The notes beneath the pieces are model-generated. The model searched no databases and was not told the origin of the DNA. It saw nothing but the letters and a program-made list of their open reading frames with translations. The position numbers were made by a program, and so were the translations under genes. Below are positions 1 to 10,772 of a stretch of DNA of 53,502 nt, in pieces. The stretch's first letter is position 1; each line of letters begins with the position of its first letter. The stretch spans positions 1-53,502 of the forward strand of contig CALIAU010000009.1 in NCBI GenBank assembly GCA_938045585.1, written 5' to 3'. This stretch comes from an uncultured Saprospiraceae bacterium. GTDB taxonomy: Bacteria; Bacteroidota; Bacteroidia; Chitinophagales; Saprospiraceae.

Positions 1-360
1 AAGTTGCTCCCCAGCAGAGCTTGTCGCTGCTTCGTTCTGACCCAACAAGATATTTGAATTACTATTTTTTAACAATTTAAGTTATCCACAAACTTTAGAC
101 TTTAGACACTTAAGTTGTCAACCTATTTTATGAGGGCACATCTAATCTAGCGTCTAATATCTAGCGTCTAGCGTCTAAAAAACTGAAACCCTGAGCCAAG
201 AAAACAGTACAACTCCAGCCACAACCGATAAAAAAGCCAAGATTTCACAACTTTATTCGCTATTTCCCCTTATTTAAGGAGTATCAAAGAGTCGTTCTGT
301 TTGATTATTACAGAAAAAAGTGCTTATTTTGCGGCTCATTTTCAAAGAAAAGAAAGGAAT
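1..360. other. Intergenic stretch upstream of secG, with possible tail of an upstream gene
   Basis: No complete gene. On the plus strand one frame is open from the window edge to a TAA at 78-80 and could be the last 25 codons of an upstream gene (ends RSDPTRYLNYYFLTI), but it is too short to identify. From about 91 to 178 the sequence is dominated by heptamer-like GTCTANN repeats in both orientations (listed separately). The rest, 181-360, shows no hairpin or clear promoter. Confidence 0.3.
91..178. repeat. Heptameric GTCTANN short tandem repeats
   Basis: TTTAGAC occurs twice in a row near 94-107. Then, from about 141, units in the opposite reading follow each other with 7-base spacing: TCTAATC, TAGCGTC, TAATATC, TAGCGTC, TAGCGTC. 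TTTAGAC is the reverse complement of GTCTAAA, so both halves belong to one family. A second locus with the same heptamers lies at 17361-17391. The function is unknown; it resembles in style the short tandemly repeated heptamers known from cyanobacteria. Confidence 0.7.
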
Positions 361-636
361 ATGATTAATGCATTAACGATTCTGATTGGTTTAAACTGCT
401 TATTACTTATGCTAGTAGTACTTATACAGAATCCTAAAGGAGGAGGTGTAGATAGTACATTCGGTGGTCAAGGAGCTACTCAAATGTTTGGAGCTGCGCG
501 TTCTACAGACTTTATTGAAAAACTCACATGGGGTTTGGCAATATCTCTGTTTGCCTTGTGTATTATTACTGCCATTCTTGTGAATGGAGGAGGAACCGCT
601 GTAGACGCAGGTTTGCCACCATTACAGTCCCAATAG
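361..636 (+). CDS. secG: Preprotein translocase subunit SecG
   Basis: Small inner-membrane subunit of the SecYEG channel, which stimulates SecA-driven export. From the ATG at 361 the protein has 91 residues: a first membrane segment (about residues 3-20), the SecG-typical cytoplasmic loop with QNPKGGG and a Gly-rich FGGQGATQMFG stretch, and a second membrane segment (about 54-75). An in-frame TTG at 301 would add 20 polar residues ahead of the first membrane segment, which is not normal for SecG; the ATG at 361 is preceded by a purine-rich AGAAAGGA. It lies directly before groES-groEL, a common order in Bacteroidota, but a weak hairpin and about 190 bases separate them, so groES probably has its own promoter. 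Confidence 0.93.
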   Translation: MINALTILIGLNCLLLMLVVLIQNPKGGGVDSTFGGQGATQMFGAARSTDFIEKLTWGLAISLFALCIITAILVNGGGTAVDAGLPPLQSQ

Positions 637-649
637 CCACTACCGTATA

Positions 650-678
650 GGGCTGAGATTTATCAGCTTTTATTTTTA
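650..678 (+). terminator. Probable weak terminator after secG
   Basis: GCTGA (652-656) pairs with TCAGC (663-667) around a 6-base loop, extended by G-T wobbles, and is followed by a T-rich run to 678. Confidence 0.45.
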
Positions 679-756
679 TATATACTGACAAGTATTCAGA
701 CAGAAGTATAGCACACTGTTAAATCGTCACAGATTTCTGAAATATTGTCACAAAAC

Positions 757-778
757 ATGCCTTGGCATAATGTGTGTC
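757..778 (+). promoter_or_regulatory. Short palindrome and possible control site upstream of groES
   Basis: ATGCC (757-761) and GGCAT (764-768) form an inverted repeat with a 2-base gap, 58 bases before the groES start. The right half plus downstream bases (TGGCA, then GT at the place of a -12 GC) is a partial match to a sigma-54 element but misses the key GC. No CIRCE element is present in the leader. The role is inferred only from position. Confidence 0.3.
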
Positions 779-825
779 GAGTACTTAAATATTGATTAAT
801 TAACTATTTAAAAATTTGACTGACT

Positions 826-1110
826 ATGATGAAGCCCATCAACGACAGAGTTGTTGTGTTACCTGCTACGGCAGAAGAGAAAACATCGGGCGGTATTATT
901 TTACCAGATACTGCTAAAGAAAAACCACAAAAAGGAAAAGTTATCTCCGTTGGACCAGGAAAAGATGGAAATCTTATGACTGTTAAAAAAGGAGATGTTG
1001 TTTTGTATGGTAAATACGCTGGACAAGAAATCAGCTACGAAGGGAAAGACTATCTTATCATGCGTGAAGATGACATCCTTGTCATTTTGGATGCTAAAAA
1101 GAAAAAGTAA
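826..1110 (+). CDS. groES: Co-chaperonin GroES (Hsp10)
   Basis: Heptameric lid of the GroEL folding chamber in the cytoplasm. The 94 residues cover the full family length: N-terminal PINDRVVV strand, the mobile loop region around [11 protein letters not shown] that docks on GroEL, the GKVISVGPG core and the C-terminal DILVIL strand. Two ATG codons lie side by side (826 and 829); either may be used, and the second gives the usual MKPINDR start. It sits 49 bases before groEL on the same strand and must be cotranscribed with it. The Lys-rich end (KKKK) is normal for the phylum. Confidence 0.97.
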   Translation: MMKPINDRVVVLPATAEEKTSGGIILPDTAKEKPQKGKVISVGPGKDGNLMTVKKGDVVLYGKYAGQEISYEGKDYLIMREDDILVILDAKKKK

Positions 1111-1147
1111 CCCTTACCTAACTTATTTATTTATTAAAGAAATCTAA

Positions 1148-2797
<1,650 letters not shown>

Positions 2798-2829
2798 TGT
2801 ACTTCTAACACTTAAAAGACCAATTTTTT

Positions 2830-2860
2830 GGGCAGGCTTGAAGAAGCTTGCCCTTTTTTT
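2830..2860 (+). terminator. Intrinsic terminator of groES-groEL
   Basis: A 10-bp stem (GGGCAGGCTT with AAGCTTGCCC, one G-U pair) around the loop GAAG is followed directly by seven T. Confidence 0.92.
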
Positions 2861-2862
2861 GT

Positions 2863-2926
2863 CATGGTATCATGGTATCGCGGTATCACGGTATCGTGGT
2901 TTCCTGGTTTCCTGGTATCATGGTAA
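2863..2926. repeat. Octamer tandem repeat, eight units
   Basis: Eight uninterrupted 8-base units fit the pattern CNYGGTWW: CATGGTAT twice, then CGCGGTAT, CACGGTAT, CGTGGTTT, CCTGGTTT, CCTGGTAT and CATGGTAA. The GGT core is invariant while positions 2 and 3 of each unit vary. It lies just after the groEL terminator and outside any gene. Confidence 0.85.
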
Positions 2927-3010
2927 TGTAAGTAAATAGGGTGGATTGGTTCTCTTTGGTTGGTAGCAGAGGCAGCATTCGACGTGCTTCCTTAAGAGAA
3001 TCTTGACCTG

Positions 3011-3038
3011 CTTGCTTGAGCATGCAGGCAAGTTTTTT
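3011..3038 (+). terminator. Terminator-like hairpin of the CTTGC family
   Basis: CTTGCTTG (3011-3018) pairs with CAGGCAAG (3025-3032) around AGCATG, followed by six T. groEL already has its own terminator 170 bases earlier, so this may instead be a member of the CTGCCTGC-type intergenic hairpins seen again near 12.1 and 16.5 kb. Confidence 0.55.
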
Positions 3039-3117
3039 GCTACTTTTTCATCAAGGAAAAAGTCGATAATCAATATTAATAAGTTTTTGATGATCTGCTT
3101 TTTCTATTTTTACATAT

Positions 3118-4128
3118 ATGAAGCTCACTATCACCCCAATTGATTTAAAACTAAAACATAGATTCACTACCAACATAGACTCACGCACCGTCCAACATTC
3201 CCACGTTGTTCAAATTGAACAAGACGGACTAATTGGAATAGGTGAGGCAACTGCACATCCATTTTATAAGATTAGCCGCGAAAAAATTCTCGAAGAGGGA
3301 AAGCAGATTGAAAAATTTCTAACGGATAAAGAACTGACAAGTCCTGAAGAATTCTGGAACCAACTCTCCCCTCTTCTTCCAGACAATCGGTTTCTACTAT
3401 CTGGAATTGACGTTGCCTTGAATGACCTCTATGCTAAGCAACGAGGAATGCCCTTACACAAACTATGGGAATTAGAAATAGACAAGCTTCCATTGACAAG
3501 TTACACCATAGGAATAGATACTCTAGATGTGATGAAAGACAAATTAAAAGAAGTGCCTTGGCCCGTGTATAAAATCAAACTGGGTACAGAAAACGATTTG
3601 GAAGTAATTCAGGCGCTGCGCGCCTTGACAGATGTACCCTTTAGAGTAGATGCTAACTGTGCATGGAGTAATGATCAACTGGCTACACTTTCGCGCAAGT
3701 TCAAAGACCTAGGAATTGAGTACATAGAACAAGCTCTGCATCCAGACAAGAAAGAAGAAATTAAAGAAAGTATGTCTCATTCGGTTTTACCTCTCTTTGC
3801 AGACGAAAGTTTTAAAACAGAGGATGACGTTGCCTTCTGTTGCGAACATTTTACGGGAATAAATATTAAGCTTGTTAAATGCGGCGGTTTGACTCCAGCA
3901 AAACGCATTGCTGAAAAAGCAATCAGTCTGGGTGCTGAAATAATGATTGGTTGTATGACAGAATCGAGCATTGGTATTTCTGCTGCCGCTCAACTCCTAC
4001 CCTATACAAAGTACGCTGACTTAGATGGTGCTCTTTTAATTGAAAATGATATTGCAGATGGTCTACAAATAGAATTTGGAAAAATGAGCTACGGTAAAGG
4101 GAATGGAATAGGATGTCGTATAAAATAA
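3118..4128 (+). CDS. Enolase-superfamily dipeptide epimerase (L-Ala-D/L-Glu epimerase-like)
   Basis: Probably interconverts the stereochemistry of dipeptides, classically L-Ala-D-Glu from murein turnover, in the cytoplasm. The 336 residues match muconate-lactonizing/epimerase family length. Visible catalytic set: KIK at 152-154, Asp178 in VDANCAW, Glu204 in YIEQAL, Asp229 in FADES (these three bind Mg) and Lys251 in IKLVKCGG, followed by the GCMTESS segment typical of the dipeptide epimerase branch. It stands alone between the groEL terminator region and a convergent gene. The exact dipeptide substrate cannot be read from the sequence; Bacteroidota members of this branch vary in specificity. 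Confidence 0.85.
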   Translation: MKLTITPIDLKLKHRFTTNIDSRTVQHSHVVQIEQDGLIGIGEATAHPFYKISREKILEEGKQIEKFLTDKELTSPEEFWNQLSPLLPDNRFLLSGIDVALNDLYAKQRGMPLHKLWELEIDKLPLTSYTIGIDTLDVMKDKLKEVPWPVYKIKLGTENDLEVIQALRALTDVPFRVDANCAWSNDQLATLSRKFKDLGIEYIEQALHPDKKEEIKESMSHSVLPLFADESFKTEDDVAFCCEHFTGINIKLVKCGGLTPAKRIAEKAISLGAEIMIGCMTESSIGISAAAQLLPYTKYADLDGALLIENDIADGLQIEFGKMSYGKGNGIGCRIK

Positions 4129-4161
4129 AATCTATAACTGCAAGCCAATCCTGAAATCTGA

Positions 4162-5238
4162 CTAGAAAGTAATTATCGAAAGGCGCCTAGAAACTAAGCG
4201 ATCGCCAGTTGCATTTTTTATAGAATAAATATAAGTGCCCTTCTTTAATTCTGGCAAAATTACAAACACCTCTCGTTCGCCCACATCTAAACTTACATCA
4301 ATAGAAGACAATCTCTTCCCTATAATGTTATAGATATCTAAGACATAATCTCCTGCTGGGTAATTTTCAAAATGTAAACGCACTTCACCTAGGGTAGGAT
4401 TTGGGAACAGATAGACATTCTTTTTATCTTCTTTACACACTGCTAAATGTGGTTTAAATATTTCAGCTGAATATTCAATTTTCTCTATTCTATCGTCTTC
4501 TAAATGTATCTCTAAGAGTTTACTAAAATCATCCGTTGCGTAATACAAATATTTTTTACGCTTGTATTGCTTAAACAAGAAATGGAGGTCCTGTGAAGTG
4601 AGTCTCTTTTTGCCCCCATTACTTAAGACAGCTACTCCTGAACGCGCAACAAAAGTTTCATCTAATTGTAGTCTATTCGCTAAGGCTACAATTCCAGGTA
4701 ACATAAGTTCGTGTTTTCCTTTTGGCAATATCCGGATAGTATGTCTACCCTCAATAAGCAATTCCACACAGGATCCAATAGCATCCTTTTGTTCTTCGCT
4801 CATGTCCCCATAGGCCATACGAATTTCCACATCAGACACCAGGGTTTGCAAGGCTTTAAAATCCCAGGGCCCTTTATCTCTAAAACTATCTAGATAATCA
4901 ATGTGCACCTTACTGGTAGATCCATATAAGTTCTTCCCATCGATAGATCGCTTTGTAAAATATCTGCCCAGTTCTTTTACATAACTTTCTTTTACACCAT
5001 AGGTATTTACGATAAAACTATTTTCAGCATGTGTGTACACAGAACTTGTAAGACAGGGACCGTTAAGGTTCATAAAATCATGTTGATAGCCCTTTGTATT
5101 ATCTTCTGTGTAGAGAGGATTATAATCTATGAGTGTATAGAGAGTATCATTCTCCTCTGGGAAAAAAGATTGTCCTTCCTGTGCTTGCGCTAGAAAAAAG
5201 AAACACCCAATTAAGAAAACTAAACTTACTCTTTGCAT
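4162..5238 (-). CDS. Secreted protein with type A T9SS sorting domain, unknown function
   Basis: 358 residues. A signal peptide (about 1-19, ending AQAQ) is followed by a 250-residue region that I do not recognise, and the C-terminal 80 residues form a type A T9SS sorting tail: LFPNPTLGEVRLHF, then DIYNIIGKRL and KGTYIYSI before the basic end. The protein should therefore cross the outer membrane and be attached or released at the surface. Its ATG overlaps the stop codon of the upstream ABC exporter gene (TAATG), so the two are translationally coupled. There is no recognisable catalytic motif. The two genes converge with the epimerase, 33 bases apart. Confidence 0.8.
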   Translation of the reverse strand: MQRVSLVFLIGCFFFLAQAQEGQSFFPEENDTLYTLIDYNPLYTEDNTKGYQHDFMNLNGPCLTSSVYTHAENSFIVNTYGVKESYVKELGRYFTKRSIDGKNLYGSTSKVHIDYLDSFRDKGPWDFKALQTLVSDVEIRMAYGDMSEEQKDAIGSCVELLIEGRHTIRILPKGKHELMLPGIVALANRLQLDETFVARSGVAVLSNGGKKRLTSQDLHFLFKQYKRKKYLYYATDDFSKLLEIHLEDDRIEKIEYSAEIFKPHLAVCKEDKKNVYLFPNPTLGEVRLHFENYPAGDYVLDIYNIIGKRLSSIDVSLDVGEREVFVILPELKKGTYIYSIKNATGDRLVSRRLSIITF

Positions 5239-7031
5239 TATACCATCATATATTGATCAAAATAAGAACGATATTTTCCTCCAGATTGCATAAGACTTTC
5301 GTGACTTCCTTGCTCTACAATTCTACCATCCTCCATAACATAGATTGTATCCACTAATTTTAAGGTAGATAATCTATGCGCAATAACAATAGCAGTCCTT
5401 CCTTCTATAGCTTTCTTTACAGCAGCTGTAACCCGCTGCTCTGACTTACTATCCAAAGAAGATGTCGCCTCATCCAAAATAACAATATCTGGATCTCCAT
5501 ACAACGCGCGCGCTATACACAAGCGCTGTTTTTCACCTCCGCTCAAAAGCTTGCCATGATCACCTACATTAAAATCGACACCTTCTCTCTTTTCATTTAC
5601 CAGACCATCTAAATCCACAGAAGCTAAAACCTGATGTACAGCCTCTTTGTCTTCTTTCCTACCTAGTAAAATATTGTTTTTTATACTATCATTGAACACA
5701 ACGGGTTCCTGGTTTACTAAGGCTATTCTACCATGGAGCGTCTTCTTATGTATATGATCTATATTGAGATTATCCAAAAGGATAGCTCCCTGTGTAGATC
5801 TATAAAAGCGTAAAAGTAATTTTATAAGCGTTGACTTTCCAGACCCAGAAGCTCCTATAATTGCTATTTTTTCGCCTCGTTGTATACTGAATGTTATCTC
5901 TTTAAGAACAGCTTCTTCCTGATAAGCAAAATCAAGATTTTGAAAATGAATAGTCTCCCAATTCCTTGGAAAATCTGTTGTTTCTTTATGCTTCTCCATT
6001 ATAGGCTGTGCTAATGTAATTTCATCAATCCTATCTAAAGCCGCCAAACCCTTTTTGAAATTGTAAAAGGCTGTAGAAAAAGATTTGGAAGGTTCTATCA
6101 CCTGATAAAAAGCAAAGACAAAGGCAAAAAATGTTTCTGGAAATAGCTTTTCCTCAAATACCAAATTACTACCATACCACAACAAAACAGCAACAACACT
6201 TACTCCTAAAAACTCGGATAAGGGAGAAGAAAGATCTTTTCTTCTGAGTAATCTGGTCAGAGTAGCATACATCCCTGTATTTTCTTCTTGGAATTTCCCT
6301 CGCATAAATTCTTCAGCACCATAGGTTTTAATTGTTCCGACTCCGGTAATGCTGTGTTCTGTATGTGATATCAACTTACCCATCCCTTCTTGTATCTTGC
6401 TCGACTCTTGCTTTAAGGTACGCGATACAAATCCAATCACCAAGGCTGTAAATAACATAAGCACAAACACAAATACCGTAAGTTCCGGAGAGATATAAAT
6501 CATAAAAATCAAACTACCTATAATGATTAAGGGAGACTTAAACATCACTTCCAAAAAACTCATTATACTCCATTCAATTTCCAGGGTATCATAGCTCAGA
6601 CGTGACAACAAATCCCCCGTTTTCTTTGTATCAAAAAAAGCCATCGGCTTATGCAAGTAGGCATCGTATATGTTTTTACGAATATCCTTTAACACGCCGT
6701 TTCGAATGGGAATAACAGCATAAGAAGAGAGATAGCGAAATAGGTTCTTGAAAAAGAAAACAAGGATGATAGCAAAGCAAACATAAAGGAGTGCTGTTTG
6801 CTTTTCGTTATTCTGTAACAACTCGGAACCATAATACTTCACCCATTCGCCTATCTGAATGGCAGAATCAGGCCTAGCTACACGCACAGTCTCCCTATTA
6901 AATAGAATTTGAAAGAATGGAATAATAAGAGGAATACTAAAGACTGTAAATACTGCCGTCAACACATAGAACACTATGCTAAATACAAGATTCGTTTGGT
7001 ATTCTCCTATGTACTTGAGTAGTCGTTTCAA
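5238..7031 (-). CDS. ABC exporter, fused permease and ATPase (MsbA/ABCB-like)
   Basis: 597-residue half-transporter that would work as an inner-membrane homodimer. The N-terminal 330 residues hold about six membrane segments of the ABC type I exporter fold. The ATPase domain shows Walker A GASGSGKST (about 395), Q-loop NQEPVVF, signature LSGGEKQR (about 495), Walker B IVILDEAT (about 515) and the H-loop IAHRLST (about 551). This architecture exports lipids, peptides or drugs; a lipid substrate such as lipid A is plausible because the upstream genes make fatty acids, but that is inference. It ends in a TAATG overlap with the secreted protein gene. Confidence 0.92.
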   Translation of the reverse strand: MKRLLKYIGEYQTNLVFSIVFYVLTAVFTVFSIPLIIPFFQILFNRETVRVARPDSAIQIGEWVKYYGSELLQNNEKQTALLYVCFAIILVFFFKNLFRYLSSYAVIPIRNGVLKDIRKNIYDAYLHKPMAFFDTKKTGDLLSRLSYDTLEIEWSIMSFLEVMFKSPLIIIGSLIFMIYISPELTVFVFVLMLFTALVIGFVSRTLKQESSKIQEGMGKLISHTEHSITGVGTIKTYGAEEFMRGKFQEENTGMYATLTRLLRRKDLSSPLSEFLGVSVVAVLLWYGSNLVFEEKLFPETFFAFVFAFYQVIEPSKSFSTAFYNFKKGLAALDRIDEITLAQPIMEKHKETTDFPRNWETIHFQNLDFAYQEEAVLKEITFSIQRGEKIAIIGASGSGKSTLIKLLLRFYRSTQGAILLDNLNIDHIHKKTLHGRIALVNQEPVVFNDSIKNNILLGRKEDKEAVHQVLASVDLDGLVNEKREGVDFNVGDHGKLLSGGEKQRLCIARALYGDPDIVILDEATSSLDSKSEQRVTAAVKKAIEGRTAIVIAHRLSTLKLVDTIYVMEDGRIVEQGSHESLMQSGGKYRSYFDQYMMV

Positions 7032-7073
7032 TAAGATGGTTCTCTTGTATTCTAAAACGAAAATATTTTCTTT

Positions 7074-8411
7074 TTATTCGATTTTAAAGGTTTCAATAAA
7101 GCTTGTATTGAAATTACCAGCGCGGAAAGACGCGTCTTTCATTAATTGCTGATGGAACGGTAGCGTCGTTTTAATTCCTTCAAGAATAAATTCACTGAGT
7201 GCCCGCTGCATACGCGTAATACATTCCTCTCTAGTCTTGGCCTTACAGATTACCTTAGCAATCATACTATCGTAAAATGGAGGTACAGAATAGCCAGCAT
7301 AAACATGCGTATCTACACGCACTCCAAAACCTTTTGGACTGTGAAAGGCAGTAATATATCCTGGATTCGGTCTAAAATCATGATGTGGATCTTCTGCATT
7401 AATTCTACATTCCATGGAGACCATCTTTGGAAGGAAGTTTGTTCCACTCAGCTTAGCACCCGCAGCCACTTTTATCTGTTCCTTGATAAGATCTATCCCT
7501 AAGACTTCTTCTGTAACGGGATGTTCTACCTGAATCCGAGTATTCATCTCCATAAAATAAAACTTCTTGTGTTTATCTACAAGAAATTCTACAGTACCTA
7601 CTCCCTCATAATTGATAGATTGCCCTGCCTTAATAGAGGCTTTTCCCATCTCATCTCTCAACTTTTTTGTCAAGAATGGAGAAGGACATTCTTCCAGTAA
7701 TTTCTGATGCCTTCTCTGAATCGTGCAATCTCTTTCTGACATATGCACCACGGTACCATATTGATCTCCTATGATTTGAAACTCTACGTGACGTGGCTCT
7801 TCTATAAATTTCTCTACATAGATACCATCATTGGTAAACGATGCTTTTGCCTCAATCTTGGCCTTCTCCCATTGTTCTGCAAATTCATCTGCATGCCGCA
7901 CTATGCGCATTCCTTTACCACCGCCTCCAGCCGTTGCCTTTAGTATGATAGGATAACCAATTTTCTTTGCTAAGGCTAAACCACTTTTTAGGTTTTTAAG
8001 CAAGCCGTCCGAACCTGGAACAACAGGAACTCCTGCCTTGATCATCGTCTCTTTGGCAGTTATCTTATCCCCCATACTCTGGATCATCTTCGGTGTAGGT
8101 CCTATAAACTTGACACCATACTGTGTACAGACCTCAGCGAAGTTTGCATTCTCAGCGAGAAAACCATAGCCAGGGTGCACAGCATCAGCATTTGTAATTT
8201 CTACAGCTGCCATTATCTTAGGAATACTGAGGTAAGAATCTGTAGAAGAGGGAGGACCAATACAAACCGCTTCATCTGCAAAACGCACATGAAGACTCTC
8301 CTTATCTGCAGTGGAATACACTGCTACAGTCTTTATACCCATCTCCTTACACGTACGAATAATACGCAGGGCGATTTCTCCTCGATTCGCTATTAATATT
8401 TTCTTAAACAT
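7074..8411 (-). CDS. accC: Biotin carboxylase subunit of acetyl-CoA carboxylase
   Basis: Carboxylates the biotin on AccB with bicarbonate and ATP, the first half of malonyl-CoA synthesis. It is full length at 445 residues (E. coli 449). Motifs in order: N-terminal [14 protein letters not shown], the ATP-grasp Gly loop [33 protein letters not shown], and [13 protein letters not shown] with the catalytic Glu and Arg. It starts 10 bases after the accB stop and is surely cotranscribed with accB, efp and fabH. Confidence 0.97.
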   Translation of the reverse strand: MFKKILIANRGEIALRIIRTCKEMGIKTVAVYSTADKESLHVRFADEAVCIGPPSSTDSYLSIPKIMAAVEITNADAVHPGYGFLAENANFAEVCTQYGVKFIGPTPKMIQSMGDKITAKETMIKAGVPVVPGSDGLLKNLKSGLALAKKIGYPIILKATAGGGGKGMRIVRHADEFAEQWEKAKIEAKASFTNDGIYVEKFIEEPRHVEFQIIGDQYGTVVHMSERDCTIQRRHQKLLEECPSPFLTKKLRDEMGKASIKAGQSINYEGVGTVEFLVDKHKKFYFMEMNTRIQVEHPVTEEVLGIDLIKEQIKVAAGAKLSGTNFLPKMVSMECRINAEDPHHDFRPNPGYITAFHSPKGFGVRVDTHVYAGYSVPPFYDSMIAKVICKAKTREECITRMQRALSEFILEGIKTTLPFHQQLMKDASFRAGNFNTSFIETFKIE

Positions 8412-8421
8412 GCGTTGGGAT

Positions 8422-8925
8422 TTAGCCCTTTGGGTCCACTAAAAATAAAACTTGATCGTACTCTACAGGACTGGAATCATCTAGAAGCACTTTTACAATC
8501 TTACCAGACACCTCACTTTCTATCTCATTAAAAAGTTTCATTGCCTCTACAATACAAACAACCGATCCAACATCTATAGAGTCACCCACTTTTACAAATG
8601 GATCTTTTTCTGGTGAAGAAGATCTATAGAAGGTTCCTACAATTGGTGATTTTACTTCTAATAAGCCAGCTGTGCTTCCTTCTTCTTTTTCAGCTGCAGC
8701 GGGGGCAGCCTTCGCTTCCACAGGTGCAGCAGCTGCAGCAGCAGGTGCTTGTGGAGCTGGACTAGCAATCATTTGCGGTGCAGCGCTTACAAAAGAAGAG
8801 TTTGAGATCTTCTGATACTTATCGGTTTTTATCGTCAGCTCAAAGTCTTTTTCCTTCAACTTTATTTCAGACAAATTTGATTCGCCTGCTAATTTTATAA
8901 GTTCTTTTATTTCCTTAAAATTCAT
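8422..8925 (-). CDS. accB: Biotin carboxyl carrier protein of acetyl-CoA carboxylase
   Basis: Carries the carboxyl group between biotin carboxylase and carboxyltransferase. 167 residues: an N-terminal helical part, an Ala/Pro-rich flexible linker (about 48-80), and a biotinyl domain with EAMKLFNEI, where Lys130 is the biotinylation site. The [19 protein letters not shown] segment is the family signature including the protruding thumb. It lies between efp (6 bases) and accC (10 bases). Confidence 0.97.
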   Translation of the reverse strand: MNFKEIKELIKLAGESNLSEIKLKEKDFELTIKTDKYQKISNSSFVSAAPQMIASPAPQAPAAAAAAPVEAKAAPAAAEKEEGSTAGLLEVKSPIVGTFYRSSSPEKDPFVKVGDSIDVGSVVCIVEAMKLFNEIESEVSGKIVKVLLDDSSPVEYDQVLFLVDPKG

Positions 8926-8931
8926 TGCGAA

Positions 8932-9495
8932 TTATTTTACTCGTTCTAAATAACTTCCAGTCTTAGAGTCAATTCTGATTTTATCACCCTCATTAATAAA
9001 CAAAGGCACCTTCACCTCTGCTCCCGTTTCAAGGGTTGCCGGCTTAGTAACATTTGTTGCAGTATCTCCACGTACCCCAGGCTCTGTATAGGTAACTTCC
9101 AGAACAATTTTATCTGGTAAGTCTAAGGTAAGCGGTCTATTCTCCTCCGCATGAAATAAAATCTCGACTGTAGATCCTTCTTTCATAAATTGCGGATTTG
9201 TAATCATGTCCTCTTGTAAGAAAATTTGATCAAAGGTTTCGTTATCCATAAAATGTAACCCTGAATCATCCTTATACAAGTATTGATATTTTTTGCGTTC
9301 TACACGCACCACATCAATCTTGTGTCCTGATGGAAAGGTATTATCGATTACTTTCCCATTGGTCATGCTTTTTAGCTTCGTGCGCACAAAGGCAGGACCC
9401 TTTCCCGGTTTCACATGTAAAAATTCCACAACACTATAAATGTCATGATTGTATTTCATGCAAAGTCCGTTTTTAATATCTGATGTACTAGCCAT
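8932..9495 (-). CDS. efp: Translation elongation factor P
   Basis: Relieves ribosome stalling at polyproline stretches. 187 residues with the three beta-barrel domains: an N-terminal KOW-like domain carrying the PGKG tip (Lys32 is the place of possible modification), a middle OB fold, and the C-terminal OB fold ending in KIRIDSKTGSYLERVK, the canonical EF-P end. Its place between fabH and accB is typical of Bacteroidota. Confidence 0.97.
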   Translation of the reverse strand: MASTSDIKNGLCMKYNHDIYSVVEFLHVKPGKGPAFVRTKLKSMTNGKVIDNTFPSGHKIDVVRVERKKYQYLYKDDSGLHFMDNETFDQIFLQEDMITNPQFMKEGSTVEILFHAEENRPLTLDLPDKIVLEVTYTEPGVRGDTATNVTKPATLETGAEVKVPLFINEGDKIRIDSKTGSYLERVK

Positions 9496-9525
9496 ATTAT
9501 TTTAAATATAATGAATTCAATTATT

Positions 9526-10509
9526 TTAATCGTACGCCCACTTTAAGTACGTTGCTCCCCAAGTGAAGCCTCCACCAAATGAGGTGAGTATTACCTTATC
9601 TCCTTTTTTTAATCTACCCTCATAATCTGCTAAACACAGAGGCAGGGTTCCGGCAGTTGTGTTTCCATAATTTTCGATAGTCATCATCACTTTTTCAATA
9701 GGAAAACCTGCATGATCAGCAACTGCATTTATAATCCTAATATTTGCCTGATGCGGTACTAACCAATCTACATCCTCTTTTGTCAAGTTATTCTTACGCA
9801 TGAGTTCCGTAACACATTCTGCCATCTTGGTTACAGCAAACTTAAACACTGTGCGTCCTTCTTGATATACATAGTGCTTATCCATGGATGCCTCTTCCAT
9901 ATATGAGGGTAACAATGAACCACCAGCCTTTTTATGTAAAAATTCTCTACCGGCACCATCGGATCCCATGACTTCGTCAATAATACCAAATTCGGATTCA
10001 GAAGGTTCCAGCATTACAGCGCCAGCACCATCTCCAAAAATGATACAGGTAGCTCTATCCGTATAGTCTATAATAGAAGACATTTTATCTGCACCTATTA
10101 CCACTACTTTTTTATACTGACCAGATTCTACAAAACGTGCGCCCGTACTGAGCGCATACAAGAAACCAGAACAGGCTGCATTAATGTCAAACCCAAAACA
10201 ATTTTTAGCACCCACCTTATCAGCAATCGTGTTAGCTGTATCTGGAAAGGTCATATCAGGAGTCACAGTACCACAGACAATAAAATCAATCTCACTAGGA
10301 GCCGTCTTCGTCTTTTCCAAAAGCTCTTTCACTGCCTCTACTGCCATATCCGAGGTAGCCTTGTTAGGATCCTTAAGTATATGTCGTTGTTTAATACCTG
10401 TTCTACTTACTATCCACTCATCATTCGTCTCAACCATCTTTTCTAAATCATGATTGGTCAACACCTGTGGCGGTACATAGCCAGCAACCCCTGTTATCTT
10501 TGCTTTCAT
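9526..10509 (-). CDS. fabH: 3-oxoacyl-ACP synthase III (FabH)
   Basis: Condenses acetyl-CoA (or a branched starter) with malonyl-ACP to begin fatty-acid synthesis. Starting at the ATG at 10509 gives 327 residues, the family length; an upstream ATG at 10557 adds 16 residues that do not belong to the fold, and the 10509 start is preceded by AGAGGG. The catalytic triad is visible: Cys113 in INAACSG, His in PHQANIRI and Asn in ENYGNTTAGT. It is the first gene of fabH-efp-accB-accC, so chain initiation and malonyl-CoA supply are made together. Confidence 0.96.
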   Translation of the reverse strand: MKAKITGVAGYVPPQVLTNHDLEKMVETNDEWIVSRTGIKQRHILKDPNKATSDMAVEAVKELLEKTKTAPSEIDFIVCGTVTPDMTFPDTANTIADKVGAKNCFGFDINAACSGFLYALSTGARFVESGQYKKVVVIGADKMSSIIDYTDRATCIIFGDGAGAVMLEPSESEFGIIDEVMGSDGAGREFLHKKAGGSLLPSYMEEASMDKHYVYQEGRTVFKFAVTKMAECVTELMRKNNLTKEDVDWLVPHQANIRIINAVADHAGFPIEKVMMTIENYGNTTAGTLPLCLADYEGRLKKGDKVILTSFGGGFTWGATYLKWAYD

Positions 10510-10531
10510 TAAACCCTCTTTAAGCTGCGGG

Positions 10532-10539
10532 CGAAAGTA
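10532..10539 (-). promoter_or_regulatory. Possible -7 box of the fabH operon
   Basis: Read on the minus strand this is TACTTTCG, one base from the Bacteroidota -7 consensus TAnnTTTG, 23 bases upstream of the fabH ATG. No clear TTG at -33. Confidence 0.4.
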
Positions 10540-10772
10540 CGAAATTATACAGCACACAGACCCTTATTTCAGCGCCCATTTAGAATAATTGTTTTTAACA
10601 TTATTTTTTATCATAATATATAATCAACTGATTTTTAGTTTTTAATACATTATAAATAAACTTAATTCATGTCAATTTTCTCTTAATCTTTTCTTTCTCA
10701 CCCGCATTGGTACATATTTTGCTTCTCATACATATGTATATCAGTATTTTATAAATTATAAATAATTGCCAT

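Noticed and set aside
301-360. TTG start for secG 20 codons upstream
   Set aside because: It would put a polar, charged extension before the first membrane segment; the ATG at 361 has a purine-rich leader and gives a normal SecG.
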